Part shown: piece after piece, positions 38,830-50,700 of the stretch
How the letters are laid out: the number at the start of each line of letters is the position of its first letter
How positions within the stretch are numbered: position 1 is the first letter of the stretch
Program-made: the position numbers and the translations under genes
Notes under the pieces: generated by a model
What the model was told of the DNA's origin: nothing
What the model saw: only the letters and a program-made list of their open reading frames with translations
Database searches by the model: none
Assembly: GCA_947396885.1 (NCBI GenBank)
Contig: OX377202.1
Span: forward strand, 65,940,643-66,004,642
Direction of reading: 5' to 3'
Length of the DNA: 64,000 nt
Origin: Heligmosomoides polygyrus polygyrus
Lineage: Eukaryota; Nematoda; Chromadorea; Rhabditida; Heligmosomidae

Positions 38830-39115
38830 AGTGGTAAGGGACGGGTTACTCAATCTTTGGAATGCGCCACGTATTCTACTTCCAGTGGAGGCAATTTAAG
38901 TGTATTTGGCCAAACGACTTGATAATGACTTGCTATGGCTGGCCGATGAGCAAGTCAGAGCTTTATCTTCCTAAATAAGCCTGGTACCAATTCACCGACC
39001 CCGGAGGGATGGAAGGTTTGGTTGGCTACCAAGAAAGTGGAACCAAGAACCTAGTATAGGGTGCAAGCGACAGCCGGCGCCTCTTCCGACGGCGTTCAAC
39101 ACGCCTAAAGTCATT
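38830..39115 (-). mobile_element. tRNA-derived SINE, copy S2
   Basis: Minus strand matches S4 from the CGCCGGCTGTCGCTTGC region through ACCGACCCCGG-like blocks to GATTGAGTAACCCGTCCC at the tail. It is more diverged than S4. It lies at the broken end of the CR1 copy. Confidence 0.6.
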
Positions 39116-39480
39116 CTATTCCTTATCTTTGCTTTCCTCAAATCCACACGTGGATCACAAGGTAGAGTATTCACTGTCCTAATACGTAGCCGCACCCATT
39201 GCTGGTCCGCCGATACAAATACCGGTGCTAAGAAAAGCGCTACTCTGCTCTAACATCCATCGCCTTACCCAACCGATTGACCTGATGGACACGAGAAAAG
39301 CCACCGACCGTAAAAAGGCGATGCCATTTTGCGGAGCGCTCGAGGTGAGATAGGTCAATATGTATATGTAAAAGATACTAGATGAAGGTGTAGTAGTGAC
39401 TGCAGACGTCTATCGCAAAGCTACCAATTTTGTAAGTCCACTTCGAACAAACAACTGGATAAACCGTTGTGTAAAGCTAA
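39116..39480. other. Nothing recognised
   Basis: Short ORFs only; no repeat match seen within the window. Confidence 0.3.
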
Positions 39481-39745
39481 AAGATTAAGGACGACGCGAA
39501 ATGTGCCACGAATTCCATTTCTACGGGATATTGTGGAGCATTTTGGATGCGTATTGTGCTTATACTTGATTAGGAAGTCAGAGTTTTACCCTCCCCAGAT
39601 AACTGTGTTAGCAATTCACCAACCGCGGTGGAATGGAAGCCCTGAGCGGGAAACCCGAAACAAGAGCCTGAGTCGGAGTGGAGACGAAGCCGGCGCCTCC
39701 TCTGACTGCGCTGCCTACGAATGGGTACTTCTAAAAATACAACGG
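39481..39745 (-). mobile_element. tRNA-derived SINE, copy S3
   Basis: Minus strand starts near 39745 with GGCAGCGCAGTCAGAGG (A box). It continues with GGGTTTCCCGCTCAGGG, TTGGTGAATTGCTAACAC and, at the far end, ATCCCGTAGAAATGG, matching S1 and S4. No target duplication resolved. Confidence 0.55.
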
Positions 39746-40239
39746 CAGACTGCATGTTGCAAGCTTGAAAGTTGAGTTGAGAAAATGTGGCTGTGCTTTA
39801 GTTCCCTTCCCACCATTCTCCGCAAGGCTGGCTCTCTCCGATCATCATCTTTTCGTCAGCATTCAAAGCTATTCATCTATTTGAAGGGGCTACATTTTAT
39901 AACCTACGACTACATCGGTGAAGCGCCTAATGTGGTAACCGTTCAAGGCTTCCTACGCTTTTGGTAGCACGGCCACTTCGACCCATCAACAAGATGGTAA
40001 AGGTCGACCAATATAGATGATTCGTCGTCACGGAATAAATGTTGGGAAATAAAATATACTGTGCCCAAATGCCCTAGAACGTACGTATCGACGTTACATC
40101 TCTGCAACCTCGCTCCAAGTTTGTATTTTATTTGGTTTCTTCTATTATAGCAAAAAAGCTGAGGCTACTGGAACTACCAAGACATTTATAGAAAATGCGT
40201 GAATAACAAACCTGCTAGAAATTCTTTGCTCGTACCTAC
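39746..40239. other. Nothing recognised
   Basis: No ORF with a recognisable domain; possible 3' region of the exon-like segments that follow on the minus strand. Confidence 0.3.
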
Positions 40240-40755
40240 AAGATGAGAAACAGAGGGACAGGACACATTCACGATTGTAAATGTTTCGTGCCACTGTTTC
40301 GCAAGCTGCTGCCGTATTTTACTTTGAATAATTTTTTCACAGTATTCGCTAGTATCTCCGTAAAAGGAATGAATCGTGCTTTCATGTTCCACCATCTAAT
40401 AGTCGAGACCAGAACAGAAGCCAACTACTCACACTTTCGCAGCGTTCCTTAGCACTAAAATGATGTAGAAGTTAGGGCTCGATTTGTAGCCATATCTCAT
40501 AAGGCGCTTTGAGCAGAGAACGAAAGAAACTGCAAATGCACCTCAGACTTTTTGTACTCGTCCCATAAGCGGTTGTTGATGATTCGAGCGGCCTCGAGCA
40601 GTTGATGACAGCACGTGAGTTCGAAGCGCTCCAGGCACCCTTGCTGACCGTCGTGCGCAGGAACGCTCGACCCGTTCGTCAGGAATGAACTTGGTTCTGA
40701 TGGCAGCATCCGTGTGCCGGTTAAGCTGGACACAATTTCACGTAGTTTCGACCTC
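40240..40755 (-). CDS. Two exon-like segments of an unrecognised host gene
   Basis: On the minus strand an acceptor TTCCGTTCAG| precedes an open segment 40755-40542. It codes RSKLREIVSSLTGT, CLERFELTCCHQLLEAARII and NNRLWDEYKKSE, ending at a possible GT donor. Keeping phase 0, a second segment 40395-40240 follows an AG and codes MVEHESTIHSFYGDTSEYC, EKIIQSKIRQQLAKQWHETF and TIVNVSCPSVSHL, ending at GTAGGT. Composition is mixed and charged, without low complexity or TE motifs, unlike its neighbours. I do not recognise the family. Earlier exons may lie above 40755. Moderate splice signals make this a candidate only. Confidence 0.3.
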
Positions 40756-41409
40756 CTGAACGGAAGATGCATGAAGAATTCTTTAGATTCCGCGCTACAT
40801 AGACTCCGATCGTGACATATAAAATGCAATATTTGCCTGATAGGGAAATTGACTCTTCAAGATTAGAAGTTCAGTGCGCGCAGATGCCCAAGCAAACACG
40901 AAGAGCAATTTCAAAGAAAAATAAAATAATACGAATGAGAAACACATCAGTGAAGCAGTTGGAAATTCGAGCATAGCATGGGCAGTGGCCTCCAACACTG
41001 CAAGTCCACAGTTCCTATCGCAAACTGCGGTACGTTGCTTCTAAGACCCTACTTTTTAATACCGTGTGTATGTCGAAGTGCTCACACAGAGTGACTTTTT
41101 GAGTTGTCACTCATCCTCCCAACACTAATCAGTATTTTTCCTCTCGATTCATCGAGTGCCGCCTTCAGTCATTGTGCTCTGCCCTTTTCCCAATACGCTC
41201 TTATGGCCAGCTCACCATATACAGCTCCTCTGGGTGAGTTGTCATTTTCTGTTTCTGACATTTATTCTTATCAGGTCCGGTATACATCCAATTATTGTTT
41301 TAGCTGCAGTGCACCTGTAGTGCATAAATAAATGAATAATGAAATAAAATACTAGTAGTGACACCGTGCGTTCAACCGCTACACTGTCGAGCACAGTGGG
41401 CGCTGGGAG
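40756..41409. other. Nothing recognised
   Basis: A 67-residue minus ORF with a hydrophobic stretch (40998-40795) overlaps the start of the exon-like region in another frame. Too weak to call. Confidence 0.3.
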
Positions 41410-41675
41410 TTACTATATGTGGACAGTTGAAGCGAAAGCAAAAGTTCGAGAGAAGTTTTTTTGTTTCTCGGTGAAAAGACAGCCGAAAACCGGCGGAAGC
41501 ACCAAGAAGCGAAGAAAGCTGTAAAGAAGGCCGTGGCTTTTGCAAAAGGCACTCATTGTGGAGATGTCTATGAGAAGCTCGGGTCACGCGATGGCGAGAG
41601 GTATTTGGACCGACTTGCTAAGACCCACCATCGTAAAGCCGAAGATATTGAAAAGTTCTTTGGCATCAATGATGA
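41410..41675 (+). pseudogene. F1 RTE fragment (linker region)
   Basis: Codes FLGEKTAENRRKHQEAKKA and KFFGINDE, matching the basic linker of the 680-residue F1 protein (from about residue 118). Stops at 41675 mid-element and is joined directly to an F3 fragment in the opposite orientation. Confidence 0.7.
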
Positions 41676-42770
41676 GCCCCTAATTTTCGACGCCTTAGCC
41701 CATGCTATAGCGTCTCAGATCTTTGAACGACGACGAAGCTTGTCGGAACTGCGGAGGCCTTCTCCGCGTCAGTCGTGTCACTCCGAGCATCGTCCTCTCT
41801 ATTCCACGCTCTGGAGGCCTTGGTCGTGAATCCACCGTACAGCTCTCAAAGGACTCTGATGTATTGAGTAGGAACCCCTGAGTGAGCAGGTCGTCGATGA
41901 CCGCTTCAGTTTCGACGGAGTCGAATGCCTTCTTCAGGAACGTAAGGCACAGCGGCAGCTTGTACTCTCGCGACACTTCGATGAGCTTCGTAATGGTGTG
42001 TATGTGGTCGATCGTGCTGAATCCTCTCCGAAATCTTGCTTGCTCGCATGGCTGTCCTTCGTCCAGCGTTCTGCTGATCCTATTCAGGATCACTCGAGTG
42101 AACAGCTTGTAGACTACGGACAGCAGGCAGATCGGGCGATAGTTGAAAATGTCGTGCACGTCTCCCTTCTTGAACAGCAAGACGGTCTTGCTGGTCTTCT
42201 ACTGAGATGGAACCTTGCACTCCGACAGTTAGCGCGTGAAGAGCCGTGCCAAGGTGTTGATGAGCGTAGGAGGTTCTTCAGGTGTTCGGATCTGATCTTG
42301 TCGGGAGCGGGTGCTGTACGTTTCTTCACCGACGAGATGGCGTGTCGGATCTCGGAAGGGAGAACAGAGGGGACGACGTATCCATCCTGCGGAAGATGAC
42401 GTGGGGGCAGGTGGACGTGGCTATCGAATAGATCGGAGTAGAAGTCGTGGATGACCTTCTCCATGGTCCTTCTGGAAGAGGTGACGGTTCCGTCAGGACG
42501 TCGGAGAGCGGTCGTCTTGGTCTTGAAGTTGGCGAAGTTCCGACGGGCATTACGGATGCTCAACCCTGCCTCTGCAGCTTCAGCCTACACTTCCGCCCTT
42601 CTTTCCCTAAGATCCTCCTTTATCGCCACTCTGCATAGCTCGGACGGCAGTTGGTAGCTGCCCGATGCTCGCGGTACTTCAAGTTGGCGTATCCACTCGA
42701 GAGTTTCCGGAGAGAGACGCCTCTTGTTGGTCTTCCTTCTCTTGGTCTATCCTTGTAATCGGACCAAAAT
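41676..42770 (-). pseudogene. F3 RTE-type LINE, copy c
   Basis: Minus strand: KKRTAPAPDKIRSEHLKNLL (linker), then 42180-41695 with NYRPICLLSVVYKLFTRVI, FRRGFSTIDHIHTITKL and LPLCLTFLKKAFDSVE. It then jumps to the C-terminal block near 41820 (RGIERTMLGVTRLTR). The catalytic FADD segment is missing between these blocks, so an internal deletion is present at about 41820-41830. Confidence 0.7.
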
Positions 42771-43504
42771 GTATGTACAAAGATTAGCACCAAGGCGCCT
42801 CATCCCCTTGATCCATATTTTTGCAGCGATGTAAGAACGAGTGCGGAATGACTGCTAAAATCAATATGAATAATGATGCTGTAGAGTTGACGTAGCGGGA
42901 TATAGCTAGACTCTGTTCGAGGGTATCAAAGCCGAAGTAGATGCTTCATGTAGCCGTCTCTCAGCCACAGACAATAACACAAATCCGAATGGAAGCCTAC
43001 AATTTATGATTGGTTTGGGAAAGTGTTTGTGTGGCAGAGTACCAGCACAATCAGTGTTCGCACGCTTAAGCAGAAGGAGCGTTGAAATCGTGCTGCTATG
43101 ACAGCTACAACTGTTCATTGTCGTGCTACAAATGAAATCTACCCTGAACAACAATATCAGTGACATTGCCGAGAGGCTCATGCGCTGAGGGGTCTCTGTG
43201 GGTTAAAGGACGGCTGCGGAAAGCGTGGGCAGCTCGAGCAGGTGGCAAGCATCGCCTTGAATTGCAGATAGATCCTAAAACCGGGTGCAAAAAGCCTCTT
43301 CATCGGAGTGTTAATCGGCAAAGGAACTACATTTTCACTGGAACGAAAAGAATGAAGGGAAATATTAGATGAGATTTCGCATTTCAAGGCCGCCCAGAGC
43401 GTCACTCGTAACTCTTCCTCAGCTGGCGCCTCCATTTCGGCTCAACATAGCTGTACCGACTTTCCTCTAGAGGAGAACTTAGTTGAACGTCAAAGATTGT
43501 TTAT
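42771..43504. other. Nothing recognised
   Basis: Several ORFs of 70-91 residues overlap on both strands near 42906-43435, without recognisable domains. Confidence 0.3.
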
Positions 43505-44015
43505 GGACTACTTCTTCTTCAGTCTGTCCCACTTCGTAGTAGGGTCATAACGCCACCTTTCCCGATCCAGCGCTAGATTATGGTGGATATATATGGTAGG
43601 ATACCAGCAACCTTCTGGTCCATATGTAACGCATCAGACCAGCACTGCTTTGGGCGCCCACAAGGCCGCTTTCCAGACACTCCACTTCCAACTTAAGGCC
43701 TATCTTGCGGTCGCTGTCTTCTTTTCCACGCAGAACGTGGCCGTACCATCGCAAGCGAGCTTCGCGCATCTTGTCCGCTATCGACGCGACACTGAGTTTC
43801 TGCCGAACGACATCGTTTCGACATCGTTTTGCGCGTGACTCCATCCGTCCGGCGCAGCATCTTCGTCCCCATGACGAGGCGCCTTTGAATTTCCTTGGAC
43901 GCAGGCCAGCACTCAGGCCCGAACCTCACTACTGGCCGGACGACGGATCTATACATTTTTGGATTCAAGCACTCTGCTATTTTGCTTTCGCGGAGTACAC
44001 CAGCCGCGAAGTGTA
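43505..44015 (-). pseudogene. F1 RTE, 3' fragment
   Basis: Minus strand codes PECWPASKEIQRRLVMGTKML, KMREARLRWYGHVLRG and the 3' UTR, ending with a (GAA)n tail at 43505. Its 5' side is joined directly to an F3 fragment of opposite orientation near 44015. Confidence 0.7.
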
Positions 44016-44575
44016 TCGCAAGTATCGAAGTATCGCGAGAGTTCAAACTGCCGCTGTACCTTACGTTCATCGACCTGATGAAGGCGTTCGCCTCGGTTGA
44101 GGTTGAAGCTGTCGGAAGCCCTGATTACTTAGGGCGTTCCTGCTCATAACATCAGAGTACTTCGAGAACTGTGCGGTAGATTCACGACCAAGGCTTCCAG
44201 AGCGTGGAATCGAGGGGACGATGCTCGGAGTGCCACGACTCACGCCGAAAAAGCTTCCGCAGTTCCGACGAGCTTCGTCGCTGCTCAAAGATCAGAGACG
44301 CTGTAGCATGGGCTAAGGCGTCGAAAATTAGGTGGGCCGGCCACGTAATGCACTTCGCAGACACCCGCTGGACGAGAGCCGTCACTGACTGAATTACACG
44401 GGATGTCATGAGAACACCAGAAAACCCACTAACGCGCTGGCTTGACTTCTTCGTGAGAGCCCCGAACGAACGATATGACGCTCTTCGTGTCCCTCGAGCG
44501 AGAAGGATCCATTGGAGCACTCTGGCACGCGACAGGGGACTATTGAAGACGCTGCTGGCGCCCGCTTGAGCAACT
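44016..44575 (+). pseudogene. F3 RTE-type LINE, copy d, internally deleted
   Basis: REFKLPLYLTFIDLMKAFASV (catalytic Asp region), then a jump near 44195 to the C-terminal block NRGDDARSATTHA-like, KIRWAGHVMHFADTRWTRAVTD and [12 protein letters not shown]. The 3' end near 44575 aligns with that of copy a. Confidence 0.65.
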
Positions 44576-44891
44576 CGATGATCAACGGTACGATAGGTGA
44601 TACAGGTGATTCAAAGATGGAATCATAGTGGAATGCGATTATTAGGCGCCGAAAGGAGTTGGACTCCATCTCTCCTATGTGTTATGATCAATGAGAATCT
44701 GGATAAATTATCATGCCTTCAAAGTTTCTCAAATGGTCAAACTAATTAGCTAGTATTTGAATCTGCTCAGAAGGTGGATTAACGGATGTTATGACCCTTA
44801 GTCATTTTCCTCTTCTTCCTCAGCGTCTCTCCTGCTTTGTAGCGAGGCCCGCTGTTCTGATGCGATGACGCCACTTTTCCCGATCCAGCTA

Positions 44892-45625
44892 CAGGGTGCG
44901 TAAAAAGTATTGACGCAGTAAATGGCGGTTGTGCAAACAGTAATGCGCAGCAAATTTCGAAATATTCATTTGAGAAATATGGAAAATGATCTTGCAAACA
45001 CGACAGAATAAGTCGTAATTAACATCGACTCCTTTACTGTGAATACAGGAGCGAAAACGACGGAGAAATTCATGAGCACGCGCCGCTAGTACTCGCTTGG
45101 ATTTCGTCCCGTGCTTTTAACAGGGTAGCCTTCTGTGACTGGTCACTTCTGCTGAAAGTAGCCCAGACCTCATTCTCCAAAATCGCCTAAAAGGAGCAAT
45201 CCAGCGGATTCATGTTTAAGCTGTGTTCGTCTGAGAAGCTGTCCACACCTGCGCGCGTTACCTGTTTGCCGTTATCGGACAGAGATTGATAATTTTGGAT
45301 TCGAACGCTATCGTGCTTGGACATATTGTAATCATCATCTGTTATGACAGAGCCGCGGCTGACGTTTGGATTTCTGACCTCTTTCCTCACCAACCGTTTC
45401 GAACAGCGCCTAATTCTCTTGTTAAGGAAGTGATCAGCTGTCTGGGGAACAGACAAAAAAAGGGCCACCGTAACGATGACGATCATGTTTCTTCAGTTAT
45501 TTCCTAAGTGTTTTTTTGAGCACAATACAGACAACAAAAATAACACACAAAAACCTAGAGGGGTGGAAAGAGAAAGCTGGAGTTGAAACAAAAAGTAGGT
45601 GCGTCAGTACTTTTTACGCGCCCTG
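44892..45625 (-). mobile_element. Internally deleted Tc1/mariner-superfamily element
   Basis: 734 bp with TA at each side (44890-44891, 45626-45627) and matching ends: CAGGGTGCGTAAAAAGTATT on the left and, inverted, CAGGGCGCGTAAAAAGTACT on the right. The minus strand codes an N-terminal transposase piece (NKRIRRCSKRLVRKEV) fused after a deletion to the C-terminal block (SLNMNPLDCSF, then LENEVWA). The latter is the SPDLNPLDY motif with its catalytic Asp, and most of the catalytic core is missing. The uninterrupted F1 site (GATCCAGCGCTAGATC) is visible at 10156-10171, confirming a TA insertion. Confidence 0.8.
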
Positions 45626-46451
45626 TATATATCAGGGTGGATACCAGCAACCTTCTGGTCCATATGTAACGACCAGCGCTGCTTTGGGCGCCCTCAAGGC
45701 TGCTTTCCTGACACTTCCAGCTTAAGGCCTATCTTGCGGTCGCTGTCTTCTTCTCCACGCAAAACGTGGCAGTACCATCGCAAGTGAGCTTCGCGCATCT
45801 TGTCCGCTATCGACGCGACACCGAGTTTCTGCCAAATGAATGGTTTCGGATGCGGTTCAGGTGCGTGACTCCGGTTGTCCACCGCAGCATCTTTGTCTCC
45901 ATAACGCTGAGGCTCGTGTCAAATTAGTCGCAGGTCAAGACTCAGCGCCATACATTGCTACTGGCCACACGACTGCTCTGTAGATTTTTGACTTCATGTG
46001 CCCTGCTATCTTCGTATCGCCACTTGAACCAAGCTGCACTCACGAGTGAATTCACTTCAGTCATCAGATTGCCATCTGATGCTACTGCTGATCCCAGGTA
46101 CATTAAGACCAAAGAAGGTGGAAACTCGATGTCGTTAACGTTGATGGAGCTGGATTCGGTCACGTCCGTCGTTAGGTACTCGCTCTTCTTCACATTCAAT
46201 TTGACTCCAAAACACTCCAAGCAATCACACCAAGCTTGCGCCTCTAGCTCGAGCTCACCTTTATCTTCGCAAGCGACAGGGATGGGAAACTCCATCGAGG
46301 TTCCAGCTGCAGTTTGAACTCTGTCTTTGGACAAGAGTAGAGAATTTGCACCTACTCCATGAGCTCTTCAGGAACTCCATGATGTCTAAGGGTGTACCAT
46401 GTCACTTCGAGCGGTACGCGATCAAAAGCCTTCTCCAAGTCGAGGAAGGCG

Positions 46452-46656
46452 GGTACTTATGAAGCAGAGGGCCCGTGGTGCCGTGGGGCTGCCGGGAAAC
46501 ATGTTAACGCGGCAACGGCAGCGGAAACGCGACAAACCCAAGGCACCCGAGGACGGGTGCTTCATAAGTACCAGCCCCGTGGTGCCGTGGGTTTGCCGCG
46601 CTAACGTGTTTCCCGGCAACCCCACGGCACCACGGGCCCTTTGCTTCACAAGTACC
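46452..46656. mobile_element. GC-rich 205-bp foldback MITE with 8-bp target duplication
   Basis: Flanked by perfect GGAAGGCG copies at 46444-46451 and 46657-46664. The uninterrupted site (GTCGAGGAAGGCGATATGC on the minus strand of F1) has one copy. The left and right 64 bp are inverted copies starting GGTACTT. A third end-like sequence, CGGGTGCTTCATAAGTACC, lies inside at about 46556-46574, as if one copy inserted into or recombined with another. The 8-bp duplication fits hAT or P-type insertion; no protein encoded. Confidence 0.82.
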
Positions 46657-47800
46657 GGAAGGCGATATGCTCTGGCTTCTGTTGCTCGCGGTGCTTCTCT
46701 GATTAAGAGTAAGAGGAGGCGGGCGGCATGTATGGCATCAATGGTGCCACAGTCAGCTACGGAGGCACATTGAAGGGAAGAGTCTGAAGCAGGGGTACAC
46801 ACAAAGTTTTGGGCGTAAAATTTTTTAACGAATTTGTTTTAACAGAAAATTTTACTTAAATTTCCGGTGAATCGTTAAATTTCGTTAAAACATACAATAG
46901 CTGCAATCTAAATATTTTTTCAGGTGAGAAAGTCTGGAGGAACGCTTTGTGTTTCTCCTTCAACAAGTGAATAACTAAAGTTCAACGAACGCAATGTAAC
47001 ATACAAAGTAACAAACTATTCACTAACAACAAAGAGTGGACTGAAAATAAACCACCAACAAGAAATTAGAGTTCAAATTAGATCAGGCAGAGCCCGGAGT
47101 CTCTATCCTTTCCTAGTTTTCTGCAAAACCGTTTTATATGACTATTATACGAGCATGTACATACAAACGTCAGCTCGCGAAGTACTGAAGGAACGGCGCA
47201 ATAGGCTCGGGTGATGGTCACCTTGTACATAGTGGATATTCGGCTCCGCAAGACGGCAAAAGTATGTCCATTTACATCAGAAGTGGCCTAGCTCAGTTCG
47301 TCATTGGGGTAGGTCTCACGACGCTGCATGAATCTTTTTTGCACGGCACAAACGTTGTACAAGGCTGTACTACAAGATAAGCCAGTCCGAGCTTGTCTGC
47401 GCAGAAGAAAATAATAAGAATGCAGTTAAAATCCTGCAGATGCAATGTTGACGTTCAGGAAAAGTAGCTTTCCAATTTTTCGCAAATCATTCAAAATACG
47501 TCCAGCGGCTGAGAACATTCCCTTGGTTTCGACTGTTCCAGGTCGCGAGCAAAAATATTTTGGGATAAGCAGCTGCAAGTAGGGATAGGCAGATCTTACG
47601 AGGAGACCACAACAGTAACTAAGTGGATTCGTTGACGTGCTTGGTATTTCCGCAATAAACTTTTCTAGCTCCTCAGTAGGCTACTCCCAAAAATTTAAAT
47701 CTAAAGTTTAGTTTATTTAAATTTAAATCATCAAAGTCGTGAGAAATCACATACTTTACTTTACTTACCTTGATGGTCCTTTTGTCGGCTGGAGGTCTTC

Positions 47801-49428
47801 TCAGCGCAGACCACAACTCTTCCAGACCGCTCGATCTCTGGCTGCTTGCATCCAATGAGGTAGACTCCGCTCTCTGAAAGATCTTGAGATTGAGTCTGCC
47901 CATCGCGTTGGCGGTCGTCCCAGTGGTCTCTTATGGTCTCTCGGGAGCCATTCTGTGACACGGAAGACTCCATCTATCGTCTTTCGTCGAAGCAGGTGTC
48001 CGGTCCAGCGATATTTGGATTTCTTCATGTACTGCAGCGGGTCTGCTAATTGCGATTTCTCTCGTAGCTCCGAGCTTCGTAGGCCTTCTTGCCGTTGCTG
48101 ACGAAGGCTTGTTCTCAGAAGACATGTCTCCAGTGTACGATGGGTAGTTTGCATTGCTCTGGCGATTGTCTTGCTGTAGGGCCAGGTTTCCGTCGCGTAA
48201 CACATCGCAGGCAGCACAGAGGCGCTGAATATCGAGGCCCTGAGGCCGGCATCCTTGACCTGATCGGTCACTTCGCGAATCGAACTGGAGGCTGCCCATG
48301 CTGCGAGTCTCCTGCGGGCGATTTCAGGAGCGAGGACGTTATCCATGTTCAGCTCTCTTCCCAGATAGACGTAGGAGTCGACCTGTTGTAGAGCGACTCC
48401 ATTTAACCTTACGAGTCCCGTGTCACACCACCATAAATTGCGTTTTGGACATATTCATGTCCACTCCAATCTTCATACCTGCCACATTGAGCTCGTTCAG
48501 CATTTCCTCGACTTCTACCGTGCTGGTAGAGATGAGAACAACATCGTCGGCGAAGCGAAGGTTGCTGATCCGTTTACCGTCGACAAGGTAGCCTTTATCG
48601 TCTCAGGTCAAGTCCTTCATGACATCCTGGAGTGCCGCTGTGACTAGCTTAGGAGAAATCGTGTCTCCCTGCTGTACTCCTTTCTCCTTTAGGAATCTTA
48701 AGCTTTCGATCGAACAACTGGATGGTGGTCAATGTGTTCGAGAAGCATTCGTCGAGAAGACGGATGTAGGGCGATGGTATACCAGCATGCACAAGCGCGT
48801 TCAGAATGGCGTTGATTTCCACAGAGTCGAACGCTTTCCGGTAATCCACGAAGACAAGGACAAGTGGGAGGTGGTATTCGCGGCTCCATTCGATGAGTTG
48901 TGAGACGGTCTGGATATGGTCCATGCAGGAGAAATCCTTGCGAAACCCTGCTTGCTCCACTGGCTGATACTCATCCAAGCAACGCTCCATACGATTGAAC
49001 AGTACCTTGGTGAAGATCTTGTACACAACCGAGAGAGGACTGATGGGTCAATAGCTGTTGATATCCTCCTGTTGACCTTTTTTGAAGATTAGACCTGTTT
49101 TCGACTCCTTCCATGAGTCCGGAATCCTACCAAGTCGAAGGTAGTGGTTGACGTGCTTGGAAAGAAGTGAGCAGAGGGCACTGCCACCCGCACGAAGGAG
49201 GTCAGCAGAAATGCCGTGCGGTCCGGGGGCAGTGTGTGGCTTCATCCTTTTGATGGCATGAGCAACTTCTGATTCCAGAATGGAAGGTACTTCCTCAGCT
49301 GGTGGCATCAAGCATTTCGGGACAGTGCTGGAAGAACGAAACAGATCTGTGTAGAATTCCTGAACGATGGTCTCAATCGCTCTTCGAAACGTTTGCGTTG
49401 TTCGATCTTTATCCACAAGGGCTGACAT
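47801..49428 (-). pseudogene. F2 reverse transcriptase domain
   Basis: Three frames in order: 49428-49048 (RMKPHTAPGPHGISADLL and WKESKTGLIFKKG, the linker and first RT motif), 49026-48649 (EQAGFRKDFSCMDHI, FVDYRKAFDSVE), then NLRFADDVVLIST-like codons near 48560 and 48346-47801 (the thumb and C-terminus, ending RPLGRPPTRWAD). The GVRQGDTISPK motif is damaged near 48660-48690. It corresponds closely to 3371-4991. Confidence 0.78.
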
Positions 49429-49545
49429 TATTGCCTTCTGTCGCAGAGATCTCGTTTGCAGCGGCTTCTAACAGCTTCAATCTTCTGTAGGCTTGAATGG
49501 ACCCTTTCACTGCAATTCGACAGGCCTTCGAGATGGTGACTTTCT

Positions 49546-50700
49546 CTAGATGGAAGGATTAAGATCCAGTTTAACAGCTCTTCTTTGCTCCAAGAGTTTA
49601 ATCGCATGTGCGTTGAGTCTTGAAGCAGACGGTGATGTGGCTTCGCGAGAGCTGCTAGCACATTTCAACAGTCCCTTGGAGAGAAGGTCGTAGTCTTCCG
49701 ATGGATCTTCAAGAAGATCCCAATCATACGACTTTATCGCATATTCCAACTCCTCAGGTTTGAATGTGGGGATCCTCACCGGTGCCGGTTTATGAGTGTC
49801 ACGCTTGAACATCCTCTTTTTGAGAGTCAGCTTCGCACGGACAAGACGGTGATCTGAGCCGGTGTCAAATGAAGGCAGCACGGAGACGTCAAACAGACTC
49901 CAGCTTCTGTTTGTAAGAACATGGTCGATCTCCGGACGTGTTTCTCCATTTGGGCTTTCCCAGGTCCATCGTCGGTTTGAAGGCTTCTTAAACATAGAAT
50001 TTCCATAGAAGAGACGGCACGCGGATAGGAAGTCTATCACACGCTCTCCGTTTTCGTTCCTTGAGGAAATTCCTTGTGGCCCTAGCCTCCATTCATCGTG
50101 ATTATTCGTACCGACGATAGCGTTAAAGTCCCCAACGACAACTTTGTAGTAGCTCTTCTCGTCGTTGACAGTCCTTTCGAATAGCTTGTAGAATTCCTCC
50201 TTTTCTTCGTCTGTCGCAGATGTTGGAGCATATCCATTTACGATGAAGATGGTTCCTTGATCTTTGGTTTCCAGATGAAGAACAGCCACTCGCGGATTGA
50301 TGATATTGTAAGAGTCTACTAGGTGGTGCACTGTCGAATTGACGAGAAATCCAACTCCGCCAATATTTTTTCTGTCCACCTTTGCTCCGATAATGAGAAG
50401 CTCGTTGTGGTCGGTCCTTCTTATGGTTTCCGTTCTGCCTTTCGTTTCCTGCAGGGCGATAACGTCGTATTTGATGTTGCGGCTTCTGTAAAGCAGTGTC
50501 CGAAGATCCTGCTCAGATGCGATCGAACGACAGTTGTAAGTGCAGACGAACAGGCAGTTTCCGTGTCGTGGTGGGAGGGAGTTTCCGGTAGTCCGATTTC
50601 AATGACGTCCTGATAGTTTAACTCCGAGATTAGATGGCTCCTCGCAGGAGATGGATGCAACCGACGTCGTAGAAGTCCACCTCCTGCGCGCGGTGGACTG
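49546..50700 (-). pseudogene. F2 endonuclease domain
   Basis: Minus strand: NCRSIASEQDLRTLL, DVIALQETKG (metal-binding Glu), GGVGFLVNSTVHHLVDS, IFIVNGYAPT, KVVVGDFNAIVGTN (Asp/Asn), RPEIDHVLTNR and FDTGSDHRLVRAKL (catalytic Asp-His). Together these give the complete set of apurinic-endonuclease-type motifs. The last 277 residues are open (50379-49546). The N-terminal part runs in the same frame from about 50600 but is not joined to the ATG near 50727, which is separated by a stop near 50625. Confidence 0.82.

Larger units (their letters stand above)
44806..46772 (-). pseudogene. F1 RTE copy interrupted by two DNA elements
   Basis: Reading the minus strand: GTIDAIHAARLLL (46770-46690); insertion of a 205-bp foldback; FLDLEKAFDRVP-equivalent codons (46440 on); GTSMEFPIPV; the polymerase region with the catalytic-box segment missing before ACEDKGELELEAQAW; VKLNVKKSEYLTTDVTE; KMREAHLRWYCHVLRGEED; then a 3' UTR split by a Tc1-like element and ending in a GA-rich tail near 44806. 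Removing the insertions restores collinearity with 9100-10250. Probably continues upstream at 52165-52283 and 60541-61080. Confidence 0.75.

Noticed and set aside
46422..46802. 126-residue minus ORF spanning the foldback MITE
   Set aside because: It is an accidental fusion of F1 codons with both strands of the GC-rich insertion.
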